Shown: positions 8,701 through 17,234, counted from the first letter of the stretch. The stretch is DNA of 64,000 nt from Bacillota bacterium (GCA_023386265.1 JAEWKA010000007.1:1-64000), one strand, 5' to 3'. Notes: generated from the sequence alone by a model not told the origin. Made by a program: numbers and translations.

Positions 8701-9129
8701 ATGTCCACTTACATGGCAAATGCGGACACCGTTACCCGTAACTGGTATATCCTTGACGCGGCAGACAAGCCCATGGGTAAGACAGCGGCTCTCGCTGCCG
8801 ATATCCTTCGCGGCAAGCTCAAGCCCATCTATACACCACACGTCGACTGCGGTGACTTCGTAATCATCATCAACGCAGAAAAGGCAGTTCTAACCGGCAA
8901 GAAGCTTGAGCAGAAGTATTATTACACTCACTCCGGCTATGTCGGCGGACTCAAGGCAGTTCAGTATAAGCGCCTCATGACCGAAAGACCCGACTTCGCA
9001 ATGAAGCTCGCCGTCAAGGGCATGCTACAGAAGAATACGCTCGGCGCAAATCAGCTGACCCGCCTGAAGATCTTTAAGGGCGCGGAACACACCCATCAGG
9101 CTCAGCAGCCTGAAAACTGGAATCGCTAA
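8701..9129 (+). CDS. rplM: 50S ribosomal protein L13
   Basis: The 142-residue product has L13 signatures: RNWYILDAADKPMGKTA at the N-terminus, YYTHSGYVGGLK in the middle and a C-terminal LKIFKGAEHTHQAQQP. L13 binds 23S rRNA early in large-subunit assembly. ATG at 8701 is chosen because GGAGG lies at 8688-8692; an in-frame TTG at 8686 overlaps that site and is not credible. It is the first gene of the rplM-rpsI operon, 14 bases ahead of rpsI. Confidence 0.98.
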   Translation: MSTYMANADTVTRNWYILDAADKPMGKTAALAADILRGKLKPIYTPHVDCGDFVIIINAEKAVLTGKKLEQKYYYTHSGYVGGLKAVQYKRLMTERPDFAMKLAVKGMLQKNTLGANQLTRLKIFKGAEHTHQAQQPENWNR

Positions 9130-9143
9130 GGAGGAGAATGAAT

Positions 9144-9548
9144 ATGTATCAGAGCAAAAAGCCTTACATGTATGGCACCGGCAGAAGAAAGTCCTCCGTG
9201 GCAAGAGTCCATCTGTTTCCGGGCGGCACAGGCAAAATTTCAGTCAACGGACGCGAGATCAATGATTATTTCGGACTTGATACACTCAAGTTCATCGTTC
9301 GTCAGCCCCTCGTTACCACCTCCAATGTCGATAAGGTCGACATCGAAGCGACTGTTGTCGGCGGCGGCGTAACAGGACAGGCAGGCGCAATCCGTCACGG
9401 CATCGCAAGAGCACTGCTTCTCGTGGACGAGTCCTATCGTCCCGCACTCAAGGCAGCGGGCTTCCTAACCCGTGACCCGAGAATGAAAGAGCGTAAGAAA
9501 TACGGTCTCAAAGGCGCACGTCGTGCTCCTCAGTTCAGCAAGAGATAA
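9144..9548 (+). CDS. rpsI: 30S ribosomal protein S9
   Basis: The 134-residue product has GTGRRKSSVARV near the N-terminus and the invariant basic C-terminus ending in KR, which reaches the decoding site. ATG at 9144 has AAGGAGGAG at ideal distance; ATG at 9138 is only two bases from it. The gene is cotranscribed with rplM, the usual bacterial arrangement, and ends in a terminator. Confidence 0.98.
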   Translation: MYQSKKPYMYGTGRRKSSVARVHLFPGGTGKISVNGREINDYFGLDTLKFIVRQPLVTTSNVDKVDIEATVVGGGVTGQAGAIRHGIARALLLVDESYRPALKAAGFLTRDPRMKERKKYGLKGARRAPQFSKR

Positions 9549-9560
9549 TCTGTTTTTTCG

Positions 9561-9590
9561 AAGAGCATCGTCGCGAGACGATGCTCTTTT
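9561..9590 (+). terminator. Terminator of rplM-rpsI
   Basis: A perfect 12-bp stem (9561-9572 with 9577-9588) and GCGA loop, ending in TTTT, lies 12 bases after the rpsI stop. Confidence 0.92.
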
Positions 9591-9594
9591 GTAT

Positions 9595-9635
9595 ACGCAA
9601 AGGCTCGACACTACAACCGCGTCGAGCCTTTGCGT
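9595..9635. terminator. Second hairpin after rpsI
   Basis: A 15-bp perfect stem (ACGCAAAGGCTCGAC with its complement at 9621-9635) and 11-base loop follows the rpsI terminator directly. No good T run follows, so it may be a back-up terminator or a 3'-end stabiliser. Confidence 0.55.
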
Positions 9636-9755
9636 GTTGTTAATCAGACCTTTATATGATAAAATCTTCCTATTCAAATACTGACAGCGGGGCAAAAGTA
9701 TTCAATAGTATGCCGGCGCTCCACATATATATTTTTACTTAGTACGGAGTCACAA

Positions 9756-10952
9756 ATGAAATCAAGAAACATAACAACAAAGACTGTGGAAACAAGACTC
9801 GCAGCGTTATTACTTATCGCGGCCTTATTTCTGACAGGCTGCGGCAATAACGACAGCGGCGAGCCAATAAAACCCGATGCTGATACGGCTCGGGAAGTGA
9901 CCAATATTGCGCTGAACTATCGTTCCATACTTGAAGGTGAGCACAATGACGGGTTTACTACCCTTTCAAGCGATACGATGACCCAAATCATGAATGCGGT
10001 TGCCGACATGGGATATGCCGTAATGGAAGCTTCCTGTGAGCTGGATTTTAGGAATCCGCAGGTGGTTACAGATTTCTTTTCTAAGCTCGAAACTTCGACA
10101 AGCGCCCAAATGACTATAATTGAAATATGCTATGACGGAGGGCTTATAAGGTCGGACATATCTGTCAAAGACGGCAAGCGCACAATATCTATCACGCGGG
10201 TTGCTTGGAAGGATTCAGAACCGGAGATAACATATACAATAGAAAATGATCTCCTTGACTTGCGCTATACAGACAATGACTACCTGATTTATAAACGTAA
10301 TATTCCGGATAATACCGGCTGTAACCACGATGGTTATATAGACCCCACGACTATGATTAGGGTAATCCCGCTTGATGCAAAATGCCGCGAATACTGCGAG
10401 AAATATATTTCCGTCATAGGATATGAGCGAAATAATCTTTTCCTTACCGACTGGACATCCGACGATATGAGCGGTGTCGTTATCAATGACTTGTTCCCAA
10501 GGCTATACCAATCCTATTACAATAAAGAACTGGCGCTCTATAACTGCCCATATAAGACAGATTTGGATACAGGATACACATCCATACCTGCCGAAGACTT
10601 TGAACCGCTAATTATGGATTATTTCGATATTACGGGAGAAAAAATGAAAATGTGGGCTGTTTATGATGCTGAAAAAGATACATATCCGATAGCAGCTTCC
10701 GAAATTTATGACCCGGGTTATTCAGCGCCTCCCGTACCGGAGGTCATAAGTTACGAAGAAAATGAAGACGGCACATTAACCTTGCAAGTTGATGCCTTAT
10801 ATGCTGAATATGGAACAGACAAAGCTTTTTCGCATACTGTTACAATTAAAGTCGAAGAAGACGGGAGTTTTAGGTTTCTATCAAACCATATGTGTTTTTC
10901 TGATGGGGACAGCTTCCCGATATACAACAACCCTTTTTCGTTATACAATTAG
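9756..10952 (+). CDS. Lipoprotein of unknown function
   Basis: The 398-residue product has a signal peptide with a lipobox (LFLTGC, lipidated cysteine about residue 29) and should be anchored on the outer membrane face. The mature part is acidic, Asp/Tyr-rich and without recognised catalytic motifs. An ACGGAG site precedes the ATG. It is followed after 22 bases by an alpha/beta hydrolase, possibly cotranscribed. I do not recognise the family. GC content appears somewhat lower than in the ribosomal genes upstream. Confidence 0.75.
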   Translation: MKSRNITTKTVETRLAALLLIAALFLTGCGNNDSGEPIKPDADTAREVTNIALNYRSILEGEHNDGFTTLSSDTMTQIMNAVADMGYAVMEASCELDFRNPQVVTDFFSKLETSTSAQMTIIEICYDGGLIRSDISVKDGKRTISITRVAWKDSEPEITYTIENDLLDLRYTDNDYLIYKRNIPDNTGCNHDGYIDPTTMIRVIPLDAKCREYCEKYISVIGYERNNLFLTDWTSDDMSGVVINDLFPRLYQSYYNKELALYNCPYKTDLDTGYTSIPAEDFEPLIMDYFDITGEKMKMWAVYDAEKDTYPIAASEIYDPGYSAPPVPEVISYEENEDGTLTLQVDALYAEYGTDKAFSHTVTIKVEEDGSFRFLSNHMCFSDGDSFPIYNNPFSLYN

Positions 10953-10974
10953 GATGGAAATGGAGAGCCTGATG

Positions 10975-11733
10975 ATGGACACAAAGCATATAGAGTATCA
11001 TTTTAAGGCGGAAACATCAGATACTGTGATAGTTTTTATTCACGGTATTCAGGGAAGCCCATTGCAGTTTGATTATATGACTGAAAAGCTGAGTGGGAGA
11101 TATTCAATTGAAAATCTCCTTTTGCCGGGACATGGTAAGACAGCAAGTGATTTTGGAAATAGCAATATGGCTGAGTGGCAGAACTATGTTGATGAAAGAA
11201 TCATAAAACTGCAGCAAGAATATAAAAACATCATACTTGTCGGGCATTCAATGGGAGGCCTGCTATCCGTGCAGTCAGCTATTTCATATCCTCAGAAAAT
11301 ACGTGGGCTTTTTTTGATTGCGCTACCGCTTTGTATCCATATCAGCTATCCTTGTATCAAAAACAGTTTTAGTATAGCTTTTAGTAAAAAAGACAGAAAC
11401 GACATTATCGCCGCGGCCAGAAAGGGAAACAGCATTTCGGCTTCTAATCCTTTTGAATACCTAGCAGGAACACCGCGCTATATTGAATTACTCAAAAAAA
11501 GTAAATCTACACGAGCGCTATTAGAGAAACTACAACTGCCAATAGTAATAGTACATTCAGCAAATGATGAACTTGTCAGTAATAAGTCTTTAAACTATTC
11601 TAAAGACAGGGGCAATATTCAGGTGATTACTTTAAATGACTCGGGACATTATTATTATTCGCGAGCGGCTCAGGAGAAAATCTCTGATACCCTTAAAGAA
11701 TTCATTGCAGAAAAATTGTCAGTTTCTAATTAA
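10975..11733 (+). CDS. Alpha/beta hydrolase (monoacylglycerol lipase/carboxylesterase-like)
   Basis: The 252-residue product has the oxyanion segment FIHGIQGSP (about 22-30), the nucleophile elbow GHSMGG (Ser about 94), an acid in SANDELVS and the final His in DSGHYYY. These form a complete Ser-Asp-His triad as in bacterial lipases and esterases; the substrate is unknown. Several in-frame ATGs cluster at 10954-10975; the last is preferred because GGAGAG lies seven bases before it. No signal peptide is seen, so it is cytosolic. Confidence 0.85.
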   Translation: MDTKHIEYHFKAETSDTVIVFIHGIQGSPLQFDYMTEKLSGRYSIENLLLPGHGKTASDFGNSNMAEWQNYVDERIIKLQQEYKNIILVGHSMGGLLSVQSAISYPQKIRGLFLIALPLCIHISYPCIKNSFSIAFSKKDRNDIIAAARKGNSISASNPFEYLAGTPRYIELLKKSKSTRALLEKLQLPIVIVHSANDELVSNKSLNYSKDRGNIQVITLNDSGHYYYSRAAQEKISDTLKEFIAEKLSVSN

Positions 11734-11746
11734 AGGCAGTAAGGAA

Positions 11747-12325
11747 TTAGGAAACAATATCCTGGCGCAGCCAGTAGCGTTTGAGCGGCTTATACGAAAG
11801 ATACGCAACAATAGAAGTTATAACGATTTCAGGTATCATATAGGATGCATTATACACCAAAGACCAAACCGGTGACGCCCAACCTAATTCGTTGGGGAAA
11901 AGTGCTTCCCAAATTAATACGCCGCTTATGAAGTGACAAAGGAAACGGCCGGAGAAGGTAACCACGATTCCTAAAACTATTGCCTTGCGCCGATCAGCTA
12001 TCAGATTGTTAAAGCAAGCGGAAAAGCCAAGGACGGAGTATGCCAGTATATAATCGAACACTACAACTCCCGCGGCGCTCAGCGCAGTGGGCGCATATTG
12101 AACATTATTTAACTGAATTACAATTTGAAGCACACTATAAATGAGTGATGAAAATATCCCCCATTTTGTACCGTAACGCTGTGCTATCATAACCAGAGGA
12201 AGCATACTGCAAACTGTTATGCCGCCGCCAAGCAGCCACGGGCCTTGGAACGTAAACAGAGATAAAACTGTACCTATTGCGATTAACATTGCGCTGTCTG
12301 CAATACGTTTGAGCTTTGTTTTCAT
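11747..12325 (-). CDS. thiT: ECF transporter S component, probable thiamine uptake protein
   Basis: The 192-residue product has five or six membrane segments and the ECF S-component style N-terminus (SAMLIAIGTVLSLF). The TPP riboswitch directly upstream strongly implies thiamine or a thiamine precursor as substrate. S components bind the vitamin and associate with a shared ECF energising module, which is not in this window. Compared with ThiT of Lactococcus the length is normal. ATG at 12325 follows GAAGGGAA; an upstream TTG frame overlaps that site. The gene converges on the hydrolase gene with only 13 bases between the stops. Confidence 0.82.
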   Translation of the reverse strand: MKTKLKRIADSAMLIAIGTVLSLFTFQGPWLLGGGITVCSMLPLVMIAQRYGTKWGIFSSLIYSVLQIVIQLNNVQYAPTALSAAGVVVFDYILAYSVLGFSACFNNLIADRRKAIVLGIVVTFSGRFLCHFISGVLIWEALFPNELGWASPVWSLVYNASYMIPEIVITSIVAYLSYKPLKRYWLRQDIVS

Positions 12326-12380
12326 AATAATTCCCTTCAATTATTTGCCGGTGACCTTTTCTAGGGGTCAGGGCTACTGA

Positions 12381-12409
12381 GATTTTTTGTTGCTGTGCAA
12401 CAAAAAATC
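12381..12409 (-). promoter_or_regulatory. Hairpin between TPP riboswitch and thiT
   Basis: A perfect 13-bp inverted repeat (GATTTTTTGTTGC and its complement) with a three-base loop lies between the aptamer and the thiT ribosome binding site. It is probably part of the expression platform. No U run follows on the minus strand, so a translational mechanism is more likely than plain termination, but this is inference. Confidence 0.5.
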
Positions 12410-12445
12410 CCGCTATTGCAGGTATTGCAACGCGGAACATCAAGG

Positions 12446-12547
12446 AAACTATTCCATTGATTCCTACGCCGGCATTACCCGGATCAGGTTCGAGAGTCCC
12501 AAGCACAATAGCTTGATCTCAGCCGACTTGCGTCAGCACCCCTTTTG
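12446..12547 (-). promoter_or_regulatory. TPP riboswitch (THI element)
   Basis: On the minus strand the aptamer shows every conserved TPP block in order: GGGGTGC, GGCTGAGATCA, GAACCTGATCCGGGTAATGC, then CCGGCGTAGGAATC. It lies about 120 bases upstream of an ECF S component and would switch that gene off when thiamine pyrophosphate is abundant. Confidence 0.96.
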
Positions 12548-12642
12548 TTCTTACACAATTTGTATTGTAATATATAAAGAATATTTTGTCAACGCTGTAA
12601 TTGTAGTTACGCAATACTATATAAAAGATGTTGGTTAAGACA

Positions 12643-12674
12643 AAAAGACCCGACGCTTTCGCGTCGGGTCTTTT
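12643..12674. terminator. Bidirectional terminator with CCCGACGC core
   Basis: A perfect 14-bp stem (AAAAGACCCGACGC, loop TTTC) ends the minus-strand XRE-cupin gene; A and T runs flank it. Its core recurs in other terminators of this window (17201, 18743, 20409). Confidence 0.88.
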
Positions 12675-12682
12675 ATAGTTTG

Positions 12683-13234
12683 TCAGGCTGGATAATAGTT
12701 TATCAGGGACGCCTTCAGCGTTTCGGTTCCGCTTGAATGATAGGTGTGCTTTGCCGACGCTGTGAAGCTTATGGCGTCGTTCGGATGCAGAACAAAGGTC
12801 TCATCATTCACCGTGAAGGTCAGTTCGCCCTCCAGCACCATGATGTATTCCTGTGATTTTTCCGAGTGACCGATAGTTGTGTGGCTGTGCCCCACATCAA
12901 GCTCGATTTGAAAAATTTCAAAATTGCGCTGGGGCGAAGTTGCATAGTAACAATAGAGCCTGTAATGTCCGTTTTCATCGTTTTGCATCACAATTTCAGA
13001 CTTTTCAACGACTGCGGCGATGTGCTCCGATTTTTCCATCAGCGCGGTATACGAAACCTTCAATCCGTTTGCGATTTTCCAAATTGTATTGATAGTCGGA
13101 TTGGTGTCGCCTTTCTCGATTTGACAGAGCATAACCTTGCTGACTCCGGAAAGCTCCGCAAGCTGTCCGAGACTGAGGTTTCTTTCCAAGCGGAGCCTTT
13201 TCAGGTTGTCGGAAATAATTTGATTAATATCCAT
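12683..13234 (-). CDS. XRE-cupin transcriptional regulator
   Basis: The 183-residue product combines an N-terminal helix-turn-helix of Cro/C1 type (about 6-60, GQLAELSGVSKVMLCQIEKG) with a C-terminal cupin_2 barrel (about 105-180, GHSEKSQEYIMVLEGELTF). Such proteins sense small ligands and often control adjacent amino-acid transport genes. ATG at 13234 has GGAGG at good distance; an upstream extension of the frame is not supported. It is divergent from azlCD with a 121-base shared promoter region, so it is the likely regulator of azlCD. Confidence 0.88.
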   Translation of the reverse strand: MDINQIISDNLKRLRLERNLSLGQLAELSGVSKVMLCQIEKGDTNPTINTIWKIANGLKVSYTALMEKSEHIAAVVEKSEIVMQNDENGHYRLYCYYATSPQRNFEIFQIELDVGHSHTTIGHSEKSQEYIMVLEGELTFTVNDETFVLHPNDAISFTASAKHTYHSSGTETLKASLINYYPA

Positions 13235-13253
13235 AGTACCTCCAAAAAGGCGT

Positions 13254-13310
13254 TGACAAATATAACTAACAATCGTAATATATATCAAACACAATATAAT
13301 TTACAATCGT
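13254..13310 (+). promoter_or_regulatory. azlCD promoter with repeated ACAATCGT operator candidates
   Basis: TTGACA (13254-13259) and TAATAT (13276-13281) lie 16 bases apart facing azlC. The octamer ACAATCGT occurs twice (13269-13276 and 13303-13310), one copy abutting the -10 box and the other downstream. They are candidate binding sites for the divergent XRE-cupin regulator. Confidence 0.5.
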
Positions 13311-13355
13311 TCGCTATTATTTTACAACGTGCAGACTTGGAGCGCAAGAAGAATT

Positions 13356-14060
13356 ATGAATGAAACAAAAAACAAGTGGTTTCAAAAGGCATTTTCTGCG
13401 GCGTTTCCGCATACGATCCCTGTTCTGACAGGTTTTTTGGTGCTGGGTATGGCTTACGGAGTGCTGATGCAGACAAAAGGATACGGGACCTTGTGGGCGG
13501 TTCTCATGAGCGCAGTCGCTTTTTGCGGGAGCATGCAGTTTGTTGCAATAACGCTCCTGACGGCGGCGTTTAATCCCCTGCAGGCGTTTCTGCTCAGCGT
13601 AATGGTCAATGCGCGTCATCTCTTCTACGGCATTTCAATGCTTGAAAAGTACAAAGGCTTGGGGAAAGTGAGAGCTTTTCTGATTTATACGCTTTGCGAC
13701 GAAACCTTTTCGATATCCTCGAGCGTCACGCCGCCGGAAGATATCGACAGGAAGTATTTTTATTTGTCTATATCGCTGCTAGATTATCTCTACTGGGTTA
13801 TTGGAACTTTTCTCGGAAGTGTGCTGGGAAATTTCGTGTCGTTCAATACAAAGGGGCTGGATTTTGTCCTGACAGCGCTGTTTGTTGTCCTCTTCCTTGA
13901 GCAAATGAAGAAAAGTGAAAACCGGATATTCGGACTAATCGGCATTGCATGCACTGTGGTTGCGCTGGTCTTTTTCGGAGCGGCTAATTTGGTCATTCCG
14001 GCAATGATTTTGATTCTGTTGGTTTTATTGGGAATGGGGAGGAAAAAGATATGCTGCTGA
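13356..14060 (+). CDS. azlC: Branched-chain amino acid exporter large subunit AzlC
   Basis: The 234-residue protein has the AzlC layout of about eight membrane segments with the signatures GMAYGVLM, FCGSMQFVAI and NARHLFYG. AzlC with AzlD exports branched-chain amino acids or their analogues in bacilli. ATG at 13356 is taken; an in-frame GTG at 13329 is less well placed. It overlaps azlD by ten bases, showing translational coupling. Confidence 0.92.
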   Translation: MNETKNKWFQKAFSAAFPHTIPVLTGFLVLGMAYGVLMQTKGYGTLWAVLMSAVAFCGSMQFVAITLLTAAFNPLQAFLLSVMVNARHLFYGISMLEKYKGLGKVRAFLIYTLCDETFSISSSVTPPEDIDRKYFYLSISLLDYLYWVIGTFLGSVLGNFVSFNTKGLDFVLTALFVVLFLEQMKKSENRIFGLIGIACTVVALVFFGAANLVIPAMILILLVLLGMGRKKICC

Positions 14061-14386
14061 CGCCGACACAGACACTTATAATGATTCTTGCAATCGCATT
14101 GGGCACCATGACGACCCGATTTACCCCATTTATTCTGTTCCCCGAACATAAAGAGCCACCCAAAATCATTACATATTTAGGTCAGGTTTTACCTTCTGCA
14201 ATGATGGGACTGCTGGTAATATACTGCCTGAAAGGCGTGTCACTAAAAGCCGACCCTCACGGCATACCGGAACTCATCGCGATACTTGTCATAGTGGCTC
14301 TTCATAAGTGGAAGAACAATGTGCTCATTAGCATAGGCGGCGGAACGGTGGTATATATGGTTCTGGTGCAGGCGGTGTTTCTTTAG
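14051..14386 (+). CDS. azlD: Branched-chain amino acid exporter small subunit AzlD
   Basis: The 111-residue protein has four hydrophobic segments and AzlD features: TTRFTPFILF near the N-terminus and LPSAMMGLLVIYCLK in the middle. It completes the AzlCD exporter. The start lies inside the end of azlC with GGGGAGG upstream. Confidence 0.92.
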   Translation: MLLTPTQTLIMILAIALGTMTTRFTPFILFPEHKEPPKIITYLGQVLPSAMMGLLVIYCLKGVSLKADPHGIPELIAILVIVALHKWKNNVLISIGGGTVVYMVLVQAVFL

Positions 14387-14489
14387 GCTTAAAGCATAAA
14401 GAGACCTCCCGCGCTTAGGAAATAGTGGACTAAGTTAGTAGTAAGTGCTATCATAATCGTAAAGTTTACAAATACCGGATAAAGAGGGA

Positions 14490-15062
14490 ATGAAGGTGGA
14501 AGCTAATATTACAATTCGTATGGCGACTAAGGCAGATGCAAAAGATATATTGGATATCTATGCGCCATATGTAACGGACACAGCCATCACCTTCGAGTAT
14601 GACGTGCCGTCTGTTGAAGAATTCGCCAATCGAATAGAACTTACTTTAACTAAATATCCATATATAGTTGTGATTGAGGATAATAGAATTGTCGGCTATG
14701 CGTATGCCTCGGCATTTAAAGGCAGGGCAGCCTATGATTGGGCGGCTGAAACCACGGTGTATTTGAGGCGGGACTGCCGAGGTCGAGGCTTGGGCAGGAC
14801 GATATATTTGGCGTTGGAAGAAATTTTGAAAAAGCAGAATATTCTTAATCTCAATGCCTGTATAGCCTACGCGTCTGATGAAGACAAGCATCTAAACAAT
14901 TCAAGCACTATTTTTCACGAGCACTTGGGCTATAGAAAAGTCGGACATTTTACAAAGTGCGGATACAAGTTCGGAACCTGGTACGATATGATATGGATGG
15001 AAAAAATGATTGGCGAGCACACAGCTGCGCCCAAAGCTGTTATTCCAATTACAGAGTTATAA
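14490..15062 (+). CDS. GNAT N-acetyltransferase, phosphinothricin acetyltransferase (Pat/Bar)-like
   Basis: The 190-residue product has the GNAT acetyl-CoA loop RRDCRGRGLGRTIY (about 91-104) and the Pat-like opening IRMATKADAKDILDIYAPYV with ITFEYDVPS. Members acetylate phosphinothricin or methionine sulfoximine-like compounds; the C-terminal FGTWYDMIWMEK is typical. The start is uncertain: AGAGGG lies only one base before ATG 14490 but seven before GTG 14496, which may be the true start. It is 21 bases ahead of a second GNAT gene and likely cotranscribed. Confidence 0.85.
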   Translation: MKVEANITIRMATKADAKDILDIYAPYVTDTAITFEYDVPSVEEFANRIELTLTKYPYIVVIEDNRIVGYAYASAFKGRAAYDWAAETTVYLRRDCRGRGLGRTIYLALEEILKKQNILNLNACIAYASDEDKHLNNSSTIFHEHLGYRKVGHFTKCGYKFGTWYDMIWMEKMIGEHTAAPKAVIPITEL

Positions 15063-15083
15063 GTGTGTTTTGCGAGGTGCATT

Positions 15084-15554
15084 ATGCGAATAGAGACTGA
15101 CCGATGTCTGATACGCTGCTTTGAGGGCAAGGATATCGACGATTTTATGATATACAGGAACAACGAGAAGTGGATGCAATATCAGGGCTTTAAGGGACTG
15201 TCAAAGCAGGAATATAATAAAGCCCTGCTTGTCGAGCCGGATATGAGGGCGGGCGCGCAGCTTGCGATAGTAAGCAAAGAGTCGAAACGATTAATTGGTG
15301 ATATATACTTAAAGCAGGAAGAGAATGCGTTCTGGCTTGGCTATACGATTAGTCCTGCAAACGCGAGACAGGGATACGCATATGAGGCGGTTAACGGCAT
15401 AATAGGCTGGTTAAAAGAAAATGGCGCCGATAAGGTGCTTGCAGACACTCTTCCGGAAAATGCTGCTTCAATCAGTCTGCTGAAAAAACTGGGCTTTGGC
15501 TCTGTAGGCGTAGATGATAACGGGGATTTGCTGTTTTCTCTTGACCTAAAATGA
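15084..15554 (+). CDS. GNAT N-acetyltransferase, RimJ-like
   Basis: The 156-residue product resembles RimJ/RimL-type acetyltransferases: IETDRCLIRCFEGKDIDDF at the start, an acetyl-CoA loop SPANARQGYAYEAV and the family-typical NAASISLLKKLGF at the C-terminus. The substrate is unknown. ATG 15084 has GCGAGGTG upstream; the frame is open further upstream without a better site. Confidence 0.85.
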   Translation: MRIETDRCLIRCFEGKDIDDFMIYRNNEKWMQYQGFKGLSKQEYNKALLVEPDMRAGAQLAIVSKESKRLIGDIYLKQEENAFWLGYTISPANARQGYAYEAVNGIIGWLKENGADKVLADTLPENAASISLLKKLGFGSVGVDDNGDLLFSLDLK

Positions 15555-15610
15555 GCAATATATAATTAGCACAGACGTTTTGATTAAGACTAAATAAAGG
15601 GAGTATTATT

Positions 15611-16150
15611 ATGAAAGAAATTGAAAACAGAAGAAGTATAAGAAAATATACTGACAAAAAGGTTGATAAAGATTTGTTAATGCAGGTTTTGGAGAGTGCG
15701 AGGCTGGCTCCCTCCGGCAGCAACACACAACCTTGGAACTTCATTATTGTTGAATCACAGGAAACGAGAGAAAAAATAGTTGCCGCTGATCACGATCAGA
15801 AATGGATGCTGACGGCGCCTGTTTTCATTGTATGTGTTGCGGATATCTGCTGCCGGCTTGATCCGAATCCCGATATGTATATCGATGAAAATAGTCCCGA
15901 ACCGGAAGTGAAAATGATTATCAGGGATACTGCGATAATGATTGAACATATCCTGCTTGAGGCGGAGCATCTGGGACTTGCTACTTGTTGGACCGCGTGG
16001 TTCGACCAGAAGGATATGAGACCCACCATGAATATCCCTAATGACAAATATGTTTGCGGCGTTATCACCTTGGGATACGCCGACGAAAAACCTGAACAGC
16101 GTCCGAGAAGAAAAATGGAAGATATGATCAGATATGAAAAATGGGCGTAA
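15611..16150 (+). CDS. Nitroreductase family protein
   Basis: The 179-residue product has nitroreductase FMN-binding features: the opening RRSIRKYTDKKVDKD, LAPSGSNTQPWNF (about 35-47) and ITLGYADEKPEQRPRR near the end. These are dimeric FMN enzymes reducing nitro compounds, quinones or similar acceptors with NAD(P)H. AAAGGGAG precedes the ATG. A cysteine pair near residue 79 (DICCRL) is unusual. It is a single-gene unit closed by a terminator at 16215-16250. Confidence 0.9.
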   Translation: MKEIENRRSIRKYTDKKVDKDLLMQVLESARLAPSGSNTQPWNFIIVESQETREKIVAADHDQKWMLTAPVFIVCVADICCRLDPNPDMYIDENSPEPEVKMIIRDTAIMIEHILLEAEHLGLATCWTAWFDQKDMRPTMNIPNDKYVCGVITLGYADEKPEQRPRRKMEDMIRYEKWA

Positions 16151-16214
16151 TTAGCTGCTGACCTTGTTTTTGAGATAAGAAACGCAATAATTGTTGCTCC
16201 ATGAGATATAAGTA

Positions 16215-16250
16215 ATAAAAGAGCGCCATCGAAGGATGACGCTCTTTTAT
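16215..16250. terminator. Terminator after the nitroreductase gene
   Basis: An 11-bp stem (16215-16225 with 16240-16250) with further inner pairing CATC/GATG, AT-rich outside and GC-rich inside, ends in TTTTAT. Confidence 0.82.
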
Positions 16251-16321
16251 GCTTATACCCTAAGCGCCCACGACGAATACTGATACAAGATAAATAATTA
16301 ATGATTATCGATAAATAATAG

Positions 16322-16353
16322 TTGACATACGAATATAGGTGTGCTATATTCGT
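16322..16353 (+). promoter_or_regulatory. Promoter of DUF2975-XRE operon overlapped by a dyad
   Basis: TTGACA (16322-16327) and TATATT (16345-16350) are 17 bases apart. A perfect 9-bp inverted repeat, ACGAATATA and TATATTCGT (16329-16337 and 16345-16353), covers the spacer and the -10 box. This is a good operator candidate for the XRE repressor encoded by the operon. Confidence 0.7.
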
Positions 16354-16399
16354 CACATCGGAAGCGAGAGGCTCCAAATATATTTAGGGGATTAAGATT

Positions 16400-16936
16400 A
16401 TGAAAAAAGAAAAGTCAACCGTTGAAAGAATTAAGTCGACCAGCAAAGTGCTGGCAGTTCTGTTTAAAATCGCGCGTGTTTTCTGCTTCGTCGGAATCGG
16501 AGTATTAAGCGCAGGGGTCATTTATATTATGCTTTTCGGAAATATCGACCTAATCGTACTTAGCGGAAAAGTTATTGTGCACAGTCCCTTTGCAACATTC
16601 GGGGAAGGCGGAATGGAGAACTGGAAAATCATTTTCGAAGCAGTTGCCGGAATAGTTTCGTTCATTTTGCTGTCAATATTGTTTAAGCAGGCGCGTGATG
16701 TCTTTAAAGATATCAGCGTAGACAGCTCGCCGTTTGAAATGAAGCAGGTTAAGCGCATCAGAAAAATTGCGATTTTCTATTTTGTCGTCTCCCTGCTTGG
16801 ACTGCAATCCTTCGATTATTCGTTTTCCTATTCAATGAACTTTGTTGGCATTGTTGGCGCTGTTATGTTCTATTGCATATCACTGATTTTTGAGTATGGC
16901 TGCGAGCTTCAACAAGAGTCAGATGAAACTCTGTAG
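16400..16936 (+). CDS. DUF2975 family membrane protein
   Basis: The 178-residue protein has four membrane segments (about 22-48, 78-98, 118-138, 145-165) and a family-typical segment DISVDSSPFEMKQVKRIRKI between the second and third. DUF2975 proteins are nearly always paired with a small YozG-like XRE regulator, as here. Function is unknown; a membrane sensor or partner controlling the regulator is often supposed. Confidence 0.86.
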   Translation: MKKEKSTVERIKSTSKVLAVLFKIARVFCFVGIGVLSAGVIYIMLFGNIDLIVLSGKVIVHSPFATFGEGGMENWKIIFEAVAGIVSFILLSILFKQARDVFKDISVDSSPFEMKQVKRIRKIAIFYFVVSLLGLQSFDYSFSYSMNFVGIVGAVMFYCISLIFEYGCELQQESDETL

Positions 16937-16948
16937 GGAGCGCGGTAT

Positions 16949-17170
16949 ATGGGAATTATATTGAGACTCGACAGAGTTATGGCCGATCGGAAAATGAGCC
17001 TGAACGAATTGAGCGAGAAAGTTGGAATAAGCAACGTCAATTTATCGAAAATGAAAACGGGAAAAATCAGCGCGATAAGATTCTCGACTCTCGAAGCAAT
17101 CTGCGAGGTGCTGAACTGTCAGCCCGGCGATATTTTGGAATATGCACGGGGCGAAAAGACATCGGAATAG
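16949..17170 (+). CDS. Small XRE-family regulator (YozG-like)
   Basis: The 73-residue protein is a single helix-turn-helix domain (IILRLDRVMADRKMSLNELS, then ISNVNLSKMKTGK). It starts 12 bases after the DUF2975 stop, with GGGAGCG as binding site. Such proteins act as dimeric DNA-binding regulators; the dyad at 16329-16353 is its probable autoregulatory site. Confidence 0.9.
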   Translation: MGIILRLDRVMADRKMSLNELSEKVGISNVNLSKMKTGKISAIRFSTLEAICEVLNCQPGDILEYARGEKTSE

Positions 17171-17200
17171 TTGCTGTGTAGCCGGAATAATAGGAATATA

Positions 17201-17234
17201 AGAAGCTCGACGCTTTGCGTCGGGCTTCTTCTTA
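17201..17234 (+). terminator. Terminator of the DUF2975-XRE operon
   Basis: A 13-bp stem with one T-G wobble (17201-17213 with 17217-17229) and a TTT loop. Its inner core CGACGC/GCGTCG recurs in neighbouring terminators. Confidence 0.85.
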
